Source: JAFKKS01 sp050187875 (lineage in GTDB: Bacteria; Pseudomonadota; Alphaproteobacteria; Rhizobiales; Xanthobacteraceae). Taken from it: a stretch of DNA of 64,000 nucleotides. Location of the stretch: NCBI GenBank assembly GCA_050187875.1, contig JBFWXB010000020.1, positions 21,767 through 85,766 on the forward strand, in the 5' to 3' direction. Under the pieces are notes generated by a model. The model worked only from the letters and a program-made list of their open reading frames with translations, was not told where the DNA came from and did no database searches. The stretch's first letter is position 1, and each line of letters opens with the position of its first letter. Shown here in pieces: positions 51,513 to 59,373 of this stretch. Both the position numbers and the translations under genes were made by a program.

Positions 51513-51992
51513 TTATCCCTTGGCGGAAAAGATAATGCAGGTCGTCGTTGCGTGCGCGTAGAGCGTGCCGGCGGCGTCGCGCAGATGCGCTTCCGCCGTT
51601 GCGACGCTGCGGCCGCGATGGATCACTTTCGCTTCCGAGCGCATCGCGCCCGTCTCGGCCATGATGGCGCGCACCATGTTCACCTTGATCTCGAGCGTCG
51701 TGTAGGCCTCGCCTTTCTTGAGCGTCGAATGCACGGCGCAGCCGAGCGCGGAATCGAGAAGTGTCGACGACCAGCCGCCATGCACGACGCCGATCGGATT
51801 GTAATAGTCAAAGCTCGCAGCGCTCTCGAAAACGGCGCGCCCATTCTCGACTTCGGTGAGCGCGAAACCCATGGTGCGCGTGATCGGCGGCGCGGGATGC
51901 CGGCCGGCGATCATGCCCTGCAGGAAGCTCATGCCGTCTTCGGCAAGAAGCGTGTCGCGGGTAACGACGCCGATCGATCTGCCTTCGCTCAC
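51513..51992 (-). CDS. PaaI-type hotdog thioesterase
   Basis: Acyl-CoA thioesterase of the PaaI/YbgC hotdog fold, 159 residues. The core motif is NPIGVVHGGWSSTLLDSALGCAVHS, with the HGG and catalytic Asp/Glu region, followed by TTLEIKVNMVRAI. It hydrolyses aromatic or aliphatic acyl-CoA. GTG 51992 has a strong AGGAGG site at 5 nt, so the longer frame upstream, which runs into a repeat, is rejected. It is convergent with the EamA transporter gene, with only 4 bp between stops. Confidence 0.86.
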   Translation of the reverse strand: MSEGRSIGVVTRDTLLAEDGMSFLQGMIAGRHPAPPITRTMGFALTEVENGRAVFESAASFDYYNPIGVVHGGWSSTLLDSALGCAVHSTLKKGEAYTTLEIKVNMVRAIMAETGAMRSEAKVIHRGRSVATAEAHLRDAAGTLYAHATTTCIIFSAKG

Positions 51993-52007
51993 GCGCTCCT
52001 CCTTCCC

Positions 52008-52121
52008 AACCGTCATCCTGAGGTGCTCGCCGAAGGCGAGCCTCGAAGGATGGCCGTATATTCCGGGCCGTCGTCCTTCGAGGCTCGGCGCTAACGCGCC
52101 TCGCACCTCAGGATGACGGTT
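52008..52121. repeat. 114-bp long inverted repeat (nested hairpins)
   Basis: Outer arms are perfect over 19 bp: AACCGTCATCCTGAGGTGC at the left and its complement at 52103-52121. Inner arms GAGCCTCGAAGGA and TCCTTCGAGGCTC also pair. The TCATCCTGAGG/CCTCAGGATGA frame is a widespread intergenic repeat of rhizobial genomes. It lies upstream of the thioesterase gene, so its RNA could form a very stable hairpin. Confidence 0.75.
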
Positions 52122-52259
52122 CTAGATTGTCGCTTAGGATCGCGCCAGCCGATCGAATGCCTTCGCAAACTCCGCAAAATCGGGACCTTGCGGTGCCGCC
52201 GCGGCATGGCTACCTAGCCAGACACAACCGGATATTGCCCCGAAGCCGGCAGCCTCGCC

Positions 52260-52736
52260 ATGAACCCCTTGAAGCTTATCGCCCTCGACAAGGAAGACAT
52301 CGAAGTCGTCTCGGCGCACCTTCAGGATTCGATCGTGAAGGTCGGCGACATCCATTGGCGGCCGGCGGAGCGCCGGCTGGTGGTGGCGCTCGGCCGGTTC
52401 GACTGGGAGACCGCGAAATCGGGCTCGCCGCGCTATATGCGCCACCTCGCGGCGCTTCGTTTCGATCGGGTCGAGGCCTGCCAGTGCCGCAATGTGATGC
52501 AGCAGGCCAAGGACGCGGTGCTCAACCTCCTGGCCATCGAATTTCAGGAAACCGACGCGCCGGCCGGTATCGTCACCCTCGTCTTCTCCGGCGGCGGGGC
52601 GCTGCGCCTGCAGGTCGAATGCCTCGAAATCGAGCTCGCTGACCTCGGGCCGACCTGGTCCGCGACCTGCTGCCCCGAACACGCCATTGACGGATCGGCG
52701 CCGGGGGTTGACGCGCCACCCCTCCCGCGCCATTGA
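52260..52736 (+). CDS. DUF2948 family protein
   Basis: Conserved protein of unknown function, 158 residues, almost always found just upstream of hisD in Hyphomicrobiales. Recognised by its start LKLIALDKEDIEVVSAHLQDSIVKVGDI and by FDWE, VEACQCRNVMQQ and GGALRLQVECLEIELADLGPTW. No signal peptide or membrane segment. The ATG was chosen because it gives the conserved N-terminus; a short purine stretch precedes it. The hisD start lies 63 bp downstream. Confidence 0.88.
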   Translation: MNPLKLIALDKEDIEVVSAHLQDSIVKVGDIHWRPAERRLVVALGRFDWETAKSGSPRYMRHLAALRFDRVEACQCRNVMQQAKDAVLNLLAIEFQETDAPAGIVTLVFSGGGALRLQVECLEIELADLGPTWSATCCPEHAIDGSAPGVDAPPLPRH

Positions 52737-52799
52737 CCGGACCGGGAGCGGTCCGCCGCGGATCGTGCCGACCGCGCCGTTTCCCGGCGGAATTTTCGA

Positions 52800-54095
52800 A
52801 TGCCGATCCGGCTCGACACGCGCGACACGGACTTCGCTGCACGTTTCAAGGAACTTCTCGGGACCAAGCGCGAGACCGCGGCCGACGTTGAAGCCGCGGT
52901 GCGCACGATCATCGCCGACGTCATCGCGCGCGGCGATCGCGCACTTGTCAAACTCAGCCGCACCTACGACCGCGTCGACCTCGGTGCGCTCGGCTTGCGC
53001 GTCTCGCCCGCGGAGATCGCCGCCGCGGCGAAGGCTTGCGATGCGGAGGCGCTGAAAGCGCTCACCTTCGCGCGCGACCGCATCGAGGCGTATCACAAGC
53101 GCCAGCTTCCGAAGGACGACCGCTTCACCGATGCGCTCGGCGTCGAGCTCGGCCATCGCTGGACCGCGATCGAGGCCGTCGGCCTCTACGTCCCCGGCGG
53201 CACCGCCGCCTATCCATCCTCCGTCTTGATGAATGCCGTGCCGGCGAAGGTCGCCGGCGTTCCGCGCATCGCGATGGTCGTACCCGCGCCCGACGGCAAG
53301 TTGATGCCGCTCGTCCTCGCGGCAGCGCAGCTCGCCGGCGTCGACGAGGTCTATCGCGTTGGCGGCGCTCAGGCGGTGGCGGCGCTCGCTTACGGCACGG
53401 AAACCATCGCGCCGGTCGCCAAGATCGTCGGTCCCGGCAACGCTTATGTCGCCACCGCGAAACGGCTTGTCTTCGGCACCGTCGGCATCGACATGATCGC
53501 GGGCCCCTCGGAGGTGCTTATCGTCGCCGACAAAGGCGGCCATCCCGACTGGATCGCCGCCGATCTTCTGGCGCAGGCGGAGCACGACACCGCTGCGCAA
53601 TCGATCCTCATCACCGACGATGCGGCGCTCGCCGCTGCCGTCGAGGACGCGGTCGTGCGACAGCTGCGCGCGCTGCCGCGCGGCGCGGTCGCCGGTGCCT
53701 CGTGGCGCGATTTCGGCGCCACGATCCTCGTGCGCGATTTCAATGAGGCGCTGCCGCTGATCGACGCCATCGCGCCCGAGCATCTCGAAATCGCAACGCA
53801 GGATGCCGAGGCGCTCGCCGCGCGCGCGCGCAATGCCGGCGCGATCTTCCTTGGCCACCACACGCCGGAGGCGATCGGCGATTACGTCGGCGGCTCGAAC
53901 CATGTGCTGCCCACAGCGCGCTCGGCGCGCTTCTCGTCCGGCCTCGGCGTGCTCGATTTCATGAAGCGCACGTCGCTTCTCAAATGCGGGCCGGAGCAGC
54001 TGCGCGCGCTTGGGCCCGCCGCCGTCGCGCTCGGCCGCGCCGAAGGACTTGATGCGCATGCGCGCTCCGTCGCGATGCGGCTCAATCCCGGATGA
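52800..54095 (+). CDS. hisD: Histidinol dehydrogenase
   Basis: Catalyses the last two oxidations of histidine synthesis, histidinol to histidine. The 431-residue product has the HisD signature around GPGNAYVATAKRLVFGTVGIDMIAGPSEV, a zinc-site region QAEHDTAAQS, the catalytic Glu-His in APEHLEIA, and FLGHHTPEAIGDYVGGSNHVLPT followed by ARFSSGLGVLDFMKR. Length is normal. The stop overlaps the UPF0262 start by 4 nt (ATGA). No other his gene is in the window, as usual in this order. Confidence 0.96.
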   Translation: MPIRLDTRDTDFAARFKELLGTKRETAADVEAAVRTIIADVIARGDRALVKLSRTYDRVDLGALGLRVSPAEIAAAAKACDAEALKALTFARDRIEAYHKRQLPKDDRFTDALGVELGHRWTAIEAVGLYVPGGTAAYPSSVLMNAVPAKVAGVPRIAMVVPAPDGKLMPLVLAAAQLAGVDEVYRVGGAQAVAALAYGTETIAPVAKIVGPGNAYVATAKRLVFGTVGIDMIAGPSEVLIVADKGGHPDWIAADLLAQAEHDTAAQSILITDDAALAAAVEDAVVRQLRALPRGAVAGASWRDFGATILVRDFNEALPLIDAIAPEHLEIATQDAEALAARARNAGAIFLGHHTPEAIGDYVGGSNHVLPTARSARFSSGLGVLDFMKRTSLLKCGPEQLRALGPAAVALGRAEGLDAHARSVAMRLNPG

Positions 54096-54595
54096 GCGCG
54101 ATGGCGGCGGACGAAACCTCATCACCGCCGACCGGGCGTCTCATCGCCGTCACGCTCGACGAAGCGTCGATCGGCCGCTCCAATCCCGACATCGAGCATG
54201 AGCGCGCCGTCGCGATCTATGATCTGCTCGAGGACAATCTGTTCGAGCCGGACGGTCGCGATGCCGGGGCCTACAAGCTGCATCTCGGCATCGCCGAGAA
54301 TCGGCTCGCCTTCGATATCCGCGACGCCGACGACGCGCCCCTCGTCGTTCACATGCTGTCGCTGACGCCGTTCCGCAGCATCGTCAAAGACTATTTCCTG
54401 ATCTGCGAAAGCTACTACCAGGCGATCCGCACCTCTTCGCCGCGGCAGATCGAGGCGATCGACATGGGGCGGCGCGGCCTGCATGATGAGGGGTCGCAGC
54501 TGCTCTTGGAACGCCTCAAGGGCAAAGTACGCGTCGATTTTGGCACCGCGCGGCGGCTCTTCACGCTCATCTGCGTTCTGCATTGGAAGGGGTGA
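54092..54595 (+). CDS. UPF0262 family protein
   Basis: Uncharacterised conserved protein of 167 residues found in Alphaproteobacteria between hisD and a low-molecular-weight phosphatase gene. Family features: LIAVTLDE, ERAVAIYDLLEDNLF, PLVVHMLSLTPFRSIVKDYFLICESYYQAI and LHDEGSQLLLERL. No signal peptide. It starts at the overlap with hisD (ATGA), and the phosphatase follows within a few bases. Confidence 0.9.
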   Translation: MSAMAADETSSPPTGRLIAVTLDEASIGRSNPDIEHERAVAIYDLLEDNLFEPDGRDAGAYKLHLGIAENRLAFDIRDADDAPLVVHMLSLTPFRSIVKDYFLICESYYQAIRTSSPRQIEAIDMGRRGLHDEGSQLLLERLKGKVRVDFGTARRLFTLICVLHWKG

Positions 54596-54600
54596 GCGCG

Positions 54601-55068
54601 GTGGATGCGCCGGCCCCCCGCCGCAAGCCGCAGGCCATCCTCTTTGCATGCGGCTGGAATGCCGTGCGCTCGCCGATGGCGGCGGCGCTGCTGCGCCATG
54701 TGCTCGGCCGTTCGACCTATGTGGAATCCGTCGGCGTGCGCAAAGGCGACCCCGATCCCTTCGCCGCGGCCGTCCTCGACGAGATCGGCATCGACATCGG
54801 CAAGAAGCGTCCGCAGACCTTCGAGGAGCTCGAAGAATATGAGGGACTCAATTTCGACCTCATCATCTCGCTCTCGCCCGAGGCGCATCACAAGGCGCTC
54901 GATCTCACGCGCACACTGGCCGCCGATGTCGAATACTGGCCGACGCCAGACGTCACCGGCACGACCGGCAACCGCGAGCAGGTCATGGACGCCTATCGGG
55001 CCGTGCGCGACATGCTGCTCACGCGCATCCACGAACGCTTCGGCGCGCAGGTGCACGGCAGCTTGTGA
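54601..55068 (+). CDS. Low-molecular-weight protein-tyrosine-phosphatase/arsenate-reductase fold protein
   Basis: Phosphatase-fold protein of about 155 residues. The P-loop C-x5-R-S is CGWNAVRS (Cys17 to Ser24), and the usual C-terminal Asp region is represented by YWPTPDVTG. The loop differs from the textbook CxGNxCRS: it lacks the second cysteine of that motif. The start is ambiguous between GTG 54592 and GTG 54601; the latter has better spacing to GGAAGGGG. It is a conserved neighbour of hisD and UPF0262 in the order; target unknown. Confidence 0.87.
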   Translation: MDAPAPRRKPQAILFACGWNAVRSPMAAALLRHVLGRSTYVESVGVRKGDPDPFAAAVLDEIGIDIGKKRPQTFEELEEYEGLNFDLIISLSPEAHHKALDLTRTLAADVEYWPTPDVTGTTGNREQVMDAYRAVRDMLLTRIHERFGAQVHGSL

Positions 55069-55149
55069 GGGACGGGGCAGGGGCCCATGTTGTCCGGCGG
55101 GAGGCTTTCCGCTAGAGCATGGGCGTCCTACGGCTGTCATTACGGATCA

Positions 55150-55245
55150 AGTCCGATCCTCCTCCGCTCGTCCCCGCGAAAGCGGGGACCCAGGGCCAAG
55201 CAACACTGGATTCCCGCTTTCGCGGGAATGAGCGGAAATCCCAAC
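55150..55245. repeat. Pair of intergenic hairpins (TCCCCGC and ATTCCCGC stems)
   Basis: Hairpin one: TCCCCGC-GAAA-GCGGGGA at 55171-55188. Hairpin two: ATTCCCGC-TTTC-GCGGGAAT at 55210-55229. They occupy the 215-bp gap between the phosphatase and maf, the place where infA is usually found in related genomes. Same family as the element at 50330. Confidence 0.7.
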
Positions 55246-55282
55246 GTTTGCATTGATCAACGCTAGGCCTCTCATCACCTCC

Positions 55283-55906
55283 ATGATCGGACGTCCGAAA
55301 CTGGTTCTCGCCTCCGGTTCACCGCGACGGCTCAGCCTTCTCAACCAAGCCGGCATCGAGCCCGAGCAGCTGTTGCCCTCCGACCTCGACGAGGTGCCGG
55401 CGAAGGGCGAGTTGCCGCGCCGCCTCGCCGCGCGCCTTGCGCGCGAGAAGGCGGAAGCGGCGCTCGCAACCGTCCGCAAGGACGAGGCGCTACGCGGCTC
55501 CTTCATCGTCGCGGCCGATACGGTGGTGGCGGTCGGCCGGCGCATTCTCCCCAAGGCCGAACTCCTCGACGAGGCGGCGCAGTGCCTGCGGCTTCTCTCC
55601 GGCCGCAGCCATCGCGTCTATACCGGGGTCTGCGTCGTCACGCCCAAGGAGACGTTCCGCCAGCGGCTCGTCGAGACGCGCGTGCGCTTCAAGCGGCTCT
55701 CGAAGGAGGACCTCGAGGCCTATCTCGCCTCCGGCGAGTGGCGGGGCAAGGCTGGTGGCTACGCCATCCAGGGCTTTGCCGGCACCTTCGTCGTGAAGAT
55801 CATCGGCTCCTACACCAATATCGTCGGCCTGCCGCTCTACGAGACCATCTCCCTCCTCGCCGGTGAGGGCTACCCGATCCATTTCGGCTGGCTCAACGCG
55901 GTTTGA
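55283..55906 (+). CDS. maf: Maf-family nucleotide pyrophosphatase
   Basis: Maf-like nucleoside triphosphate pyrophosphatase (dTTP/UTP or modified nucleotides), about 207 residues. The N-terminal motif LVLASGSPRRLSLLNQAGI binds phosphates, IVAADTVVAV holds the catalytic acidic residue, and GGYAIQGFAGTFVVKIIGSYTNIVGLPLYE is the conserved C-terminal region. ATG 55283 gives the family start; a TTG 30 nt upstream is less likely. It follows the hisD block on the same strand but is separated from it by a repeat, and yacG, its usual downstream partner, is absent. Confidence 0.92.
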   Translation: MIGRPKLVLASGSPRRLSLLNQAGIEPEQLLPSDLDEVPAKGELPRRLAARLAREKAEAALATVRKDEALRGSFIVAADTVVAVGRRILPKAELLDEAAQCLRLLSGRSHRVYTGVCVVTPKETFRQRLVETRVRFKRLSKEDLEAYLASGEWRGKAGGYAIQGFAGTFVVKIIGSYTNIVGLPLYETISLLAGEGYPIHFGWLNAV

Positions 55907-55910
55907 TTTG

Positions 55911-56035
55911 CTGTCATTCCGGACGGCGCCCCGCGCCGGTCCGGAATCCATATCCCCGGTCTATGTTATTGAAGCGGGACAGGGGTTATGGATTCCGGGC
56001 TCGCGGCTATGCCGCGCCCCGGAATGACGGAGAAA
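55911..56035. repeat. ATTCCGGAC-type palindromic repeat, copy 1
   Basis: Two nested hairpins. The first has arms ATTCCGGAC (55916-55924) and GTCCGGAAT (55939-55947). The second unit runs from GGATTCCGGG to CCCCGGAATGAC near 55992-56028. The unit fills the whole gap between maf and the acyl-CoA synthetase gene. Confidence 0.7.
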
Positions 56036-56042
56036 TACATTC

Positions 56043-57554
56043 ATGAATCTCGCGCACTGGCTGCACCGCGTCGGCCTCAGTCACGGCGATGCGCCGGCGC
56101 TTGGTCTCGGCCCGCGCGCGGTGATGAATTACGGCGCGCTCGCCGAACGCGCGGCGCGGCTCGCGGGCGCGCTGCGCAGCACGCTCGGATTGCAGCCGGG
56201 CGAGCGCGTCGGGATCGCGGCAAAGAACGTCCCCGATTACGTCACCTTGATGTACGGCATTTGGCATGCGGGGCTCGCGGCGGTGCCGGCCAATGCGAAG
56301 CTGCATGGGCGCGAACTCGGTTACATCCTCGAACATTCCGGCGCGCGGGTGTGCTTCGCCTCGGCGGGAATTGACGACGAGATCGCGCCGCACGCACCGA
56401 TGTCGCTGGAGAAGCTGATCCGTGTCGGCAGCGCCGATTACGAGAAGCTGTTCACCGCGGAGCCGATACCTGTTGCGCCGCGTGACGGCGATGATCTCGC
56501 CTGGCTGTTCTATACGTCGGGCACGACCGGACGGCCGAAAGGCGCGATGCTCACCCACCGCGTGCTCAACTGGGCGAACCATGCCTACGCGGCCGAGGTC
56601 AACCCGATGCCGTTCGGCGCGCCGATCCTGCATGCGGCGCCGATGAGCCACGGTTCCGGCCTTTACATGCTGGCGCATATCGCGCGCGGCGGCGCAAACG
56701 TCGCGGCGGAATCCGGCGGCTTCGAGCCCGACGAGATCTTCCGCATGTTCGACGCCTGGCCGCAGGCCTCAATGTTCGCCGCGCCGACAATGGTGAAGCG
56801 TCTCGTCGAGCACGGCGGCGACTGCGACCCGAAAAATATCCGCACCATCGTTTGGGGCGGCGCGCCGATGTATGTCGAGGACACGCTCGCCGCGCTTTCG
56901 CGCTTCGGCCCGCGCTTCGCGCAAATCTACGGGCAGGGCGAAAGCCCGATGACGATCACTGTGCTCACGAAAGAAGAGATCGCCGCGCGCGAGCATCCGC
57001 GCTGGCGCGAGCGCCTTGGCTCCGCCGGGCGGCCTTACGCCTGCCTCGAGGTCGATGTCGTCGATGCGCAGGACCGTTCGCTGCCGGTTGGGGAAACGGG
57101 CGAGATCATCTGTCGCGGCGACGTGGTGATGAAGGGCTATTGGCAGAACCCGGAAGCGACGGCGCAGACCTTGCGCGGCGGCTGGCTGCACACGGGCGAC
57201 GTCGGCGCCTTTGACGCCGAAGGCTATCTCACGCTGAAGGATCGTTCGAAGGACGTGATCATCTCCGGCGGCTCGAACATCTATCCGCGCGAGGTCGAGG
57301 AGGTGCTGCTGCAGCACGCCAAGGTGCGCGAGGTCTCGGTGATCGGCCGTCCGCATGCGGATTGGGGCGAGGCCGTCGTTGCCTACGTCGTCGGCGACGC
57401 TACGCCCGCGGACCTCGATGCGTTGTGCCTGCAGCACATTGCGCGCTTCAAACGCCCGAAGGATTATGTCTTTGTCGACGCGCTGCCGAAGAACAATTAC
57501 GGGAAGATTCTCAAGACGGAGCTGCGCGAGCAGGACAAGCTACACGCCAAATAG
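56043..57554 (+). CDS. AMP-dependent acyl-CoA synthetase
   Basis: ANL-superfamily ligase of 503 residues that activates a carboxylic acid to acyl-CoA through an acyl-adenylate. The phosphate-binding A3 motif is LFYTSGTTGRPKGAMLTH, the adenine region IYGQGESPM, the hinge region GDVGAFDAEGYLTLKDRSKDV with SGGSNIYPREVEE, and the catalytic lysine is in NYGKILKTEL. Chain-length specificity is not evident. It lies between two ATTCCGG repeats and is followed by an SDR gene on the same strand, with which it could form a degradation pair. Confidence 0.92.
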   Translation: MNLAHWLHRVGLSHGDAPALGLGPRAVMNYGALAERAARLAGALRSTLGLQPGERVGIAAKNVPDYVTLMYGIWHAGLAAVPANAKLHGRELGYILEHSGARVCFASAGIDDEIAPHAPMSLEKLIRVGSADYEKLFTAEPIPVAPRDGDDLAWLFYTSGTTGRPKGAMLTHRVLNWANHAYAAEVNPMPFGAPILHAAPMSHGSGLYMLAHIARGGANVAAESGGFEPDEIFRMFDAWPQASMFAAPTMVKRLVEHGGDCDPKNIRTIVWGGAPMYVEDTLAALSRFGPRFAQIYGQGESPMTITVLTKEEIAAREHPRWRERLGSAGRPYACLEVDVVDAQDRSLPVGETGEIICRGDVVMKGYWQNPEATAQTLRGGWLHTGDVGAFDAEGYLTLKDRSKDVIISGGSNIYPREVEEVLLQHAKVREVSVIGRPHADWGEAVVAYVVGDATPADLDALCLQHIARFKRPKDYVFVDALPKNNYGKILKTELREQDKLHAK

Positions 57555-57555
57555 T

Positions 57556-57660
57556 CATCGTCATTCCGGATTGCCGCACAGCGGCAAGTCCGGAATCCAT
57601 ACACCGCAGCGCTGGGGATATGGATTCCGGGTTCGCGCTTCGCGCGCCCCGGAATGACAG
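57556..57660. repeat. ATTCCGGA-type palindromic repeat, copy 2
   Basis: Fills the gap between the acyl-CoA synthetase and SDR genes. Two hairpins: ATTCCGGATTGCCGC...GCGGCAAGTCCGGAAT and GGATTCCGGG...CCCCGGAATGAC. The frame is the same as copy 1, only the loops differ. Confidence 0.7.
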
Positions 57661-57675
57661 GAAGAGGGAGGAGCA

Positions 57676-58482
57676 ATGCCCAATCGCCTGAAGGACAAGG
57701 TCGCGCTGGTGGTCGGCGCAGGCTCGATCGGCCCCGGCTGGGGCAATGGCAAGGCGACGGCGGTCGCGTTCGCGCGCGAGGGCGCGAAGGTCTTCTGCGT
57801 CGATGTGAACCCGAAGGCCGCCGACGAAACGGCGGAAATCATCGCCAAGGAGGGCGGCAGCGCGCAGACGTTCCGCGCCGACGTGACGAAGCGCGACGAC
57901 GTCGCCGCCATGGTCGAAGCGTGCCGCACGACCTATGGGCGCGTCGACGTGCTCGACTACAATGTCGGCATCGCCGAGGTCGGCGGCGCGGTCGAGTTGC
58001 CGGAGGAGCTGTGGGACCGCTCTTTCAACGTCAACCTCAAGGGTGCGTTCCTCACCTTCAAGCATGTGCTGCCGGTGATGGAGGCGCAGGGCGGCGGCTC
58101 GATCATCACTATCTCGTCGGTCGCCGCGATCCGCTACACTGGCGTGCCGTATGTCTCCTACAATGCGACGAAGGCGGCGCTGAGCCACCTGACGCGCACG
58201 ACCGCCGCGCAATACGCGCCAAAGATGATCCGCTGCAACACGATCCTCCCCGGCCTGATGGAAACGCCGATGGTAGCGAACACCGCGGGCCTCGTGAATT
58301 CCTATGCCGGCGGCGATATCGAGGAGATGTGGCGCGTGCGCGCCAAGCAGGTGCCGATGGGCATCGGCGGCAGCGGCTGGGACATCGCCTGGGCGGCGGT
58401 CTTCCTTGCCAGCGATGAGAGCCGCTACATCACCGGCATTGATCTCGTTGTGGATGGCGGGCTCACGCTGAAATACGCGTGA
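57676..58482 (+). CDS. SDR-family oxidoreductase
   Basis: Short-chain dehydrogenase/reductase of 268 residues. The cofactor motif is ALVVGAGSIGPGWGNGKATA, a variant of TGxxxGxG with an inserted PGW-type loop. The NNAG motif reads YNVGIA, and the catalytic Ser, Tyr and Lys are in ITISSVAAI and YVSYNATKAAL. The C-terminal ITGIDLVVDGG is standard. An AGGGAGGAG site precedes the ATG. The glycine-rich loop variant and the YNVG replacement for NNAG are notable but still compatible with NAD(P) binding. Confidence 0.9.
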   Translation: MPNRLKDKVALVVGAGSIGPGWGNGKATAVAFAREGAKVFCVDVNPKAADETAEIIAKEGGSAQTFRADVTKRDDVAAMVEACRTTYGRVDVLDYNVGIAEVGGAVELPEELWDRSFNVNLKGAFLTFKHVLPVMEAQGGGSIITISSVAAIRYTGVPYVSYNATKAALSHLTRTTAAQYAPKMIRCNTILPGLMETPMVANTAGLVNSYAGGDIEEMWRVRAKQVPMGIGGSGWDIAWAAVFLASDESRYITGIDLVVDGGLTLKYA

Positions 58483-58489
58483 TCATTCT

Positions 58490-58815
58490 CTTTCGTCATT
58501 GCCGGACTTGACCCGGCAATCCATCTCACTTCGCGAAAGTTCTTCAATGATGGATGCGCGGGTCAAGCCCGCGCATGACGACGTGGGTCGCTCACGCATA
58601 TAAGCACGTTCCGTTGTCATGCCCGCATCCGGGTCTGGCCTTCGGCCAGCTCGAGTACGAGCTCCAGCAGGCATCCAGCAACCCCTGTCTTTATCAGAAT
58701 CGCGAGCGCACGGCGTACAGAGTCCCCGCTTTCGCACCGTCGAGCGGCGAATCTGTTGGCTGGGATACCCCAAAACGAAAATCGCCGGGACGAGCCCGGC
58801 GATAACGATACGAGC
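58490..58815. repeat. Mosaic of intergenic palindromic repeats (no gene)
   Basis: About 320 bp without a gene. Hairpin pieces: TTGCCGG-ACTTGACC-CGGCAA (58499 on), GCGCGGGTCAAGCCCGCGC (58557-58575), CCGGGTCTGGCCTTCGGCCAGC (58629 on) and CGCCGGGACGAGCCCGGCG (58785 on). Several words recur at 50370-50440 (for example GGCCGAAGG against its complement CCTTCGGCC). It reads as several repeat units inserted beside or into each other. Confidence 0.6.
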
Positions 58816-58838
58816 GATGGACGCCAGAGGCGAAGCGG

Positions 58839-59315
58839 TCACTCCGAGACGGTCGCGCGCAGCGCGAGCGGCCGGTTATGCGAGCGCGTGGCGGTGCGCA
58901 TCATGTCGTTGCGGCCGTGGCCGCGTTTGACGAAATCGCAATAGGCGAAACCGAAGCCGGAAATGGCGCCGCGGAAGCTATGGTCGCTCGTTTTCACCAG
59001 GTTGAAGCACGGCTCGATCAGGAGGCCCTTCAGCGAGGCGCAAACCTTCTCGCCGCGCACCTGCAGCGTACCGGCCGGGAGGGCGGCGCGGCGGAGCGGC
59101 CCGCTTCCCGACATCTGGACCGTGCCGACGACGGAGCCGTCATGGGTGATGCGCCCGGCCCCGCGCGTTCCGTCGAAGCAACTGAAAGAAAAGAGCTTTC
59201 CGACGACGAAATGGCGCGCCTCGGTCGGCGTCATCTCTCCGGCCATGGCCGCGGTCGGCAAGGTCGCAGCAGCCAAAGCGAGGCCGACGCATGCGATACC
59301 CAAACGCTTTACCAT
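58839..59315 (-). CDS. Secreted hypothetical protein
   Basis: A 158-residue protein not assigned to a named family. A signal peptide is clear (VKRLGIACVGLALAAATLPTAAMA, cleavage near residue 26). The mature part starts EMTPTEARHFVVGKLFSFSCFDGTRGAGRI and has cysteines in FSCF, KVCASL, EPCFN and FAYCDF, suggesting two disulfides. GTVQMSGSGPLRRAALPAGTLQVRGEKVC looks like a small beta-rich domain. ATG 59315 has GGAG at good spacing. The composition fits the genome. A periplasmic role is likely; function is unknown. Confidence 0.8.
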   Translation of the reverse strand: MVKRLGIACVGLALAAATLPTAAMAGEMTPTEARHFVVGKLFSFSCFDGTRGAGRITHDGSVVGTVQMSGSGPLRRAALPAGTLQVRGEKVCASLKGLLIEPCFNLVKTSDHSFRGAISGFGFAYCDFVKRGHGRNDMMRTATRSHNRPLALRATVSE

Positions 59316-59373
59316 TCCAATTCTCCAAGCGTTAACCATAGGCTTTCGGCGATAATGCCCGAAACTTCGTCAC

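Noticed and set aside
55069..55282. Possible infA gene between the phosphatase and maf
   Set aside because: All frames were read for the S1-like start of IF-1; only hairpin repeats are present and no frame of about 72 codons fits.
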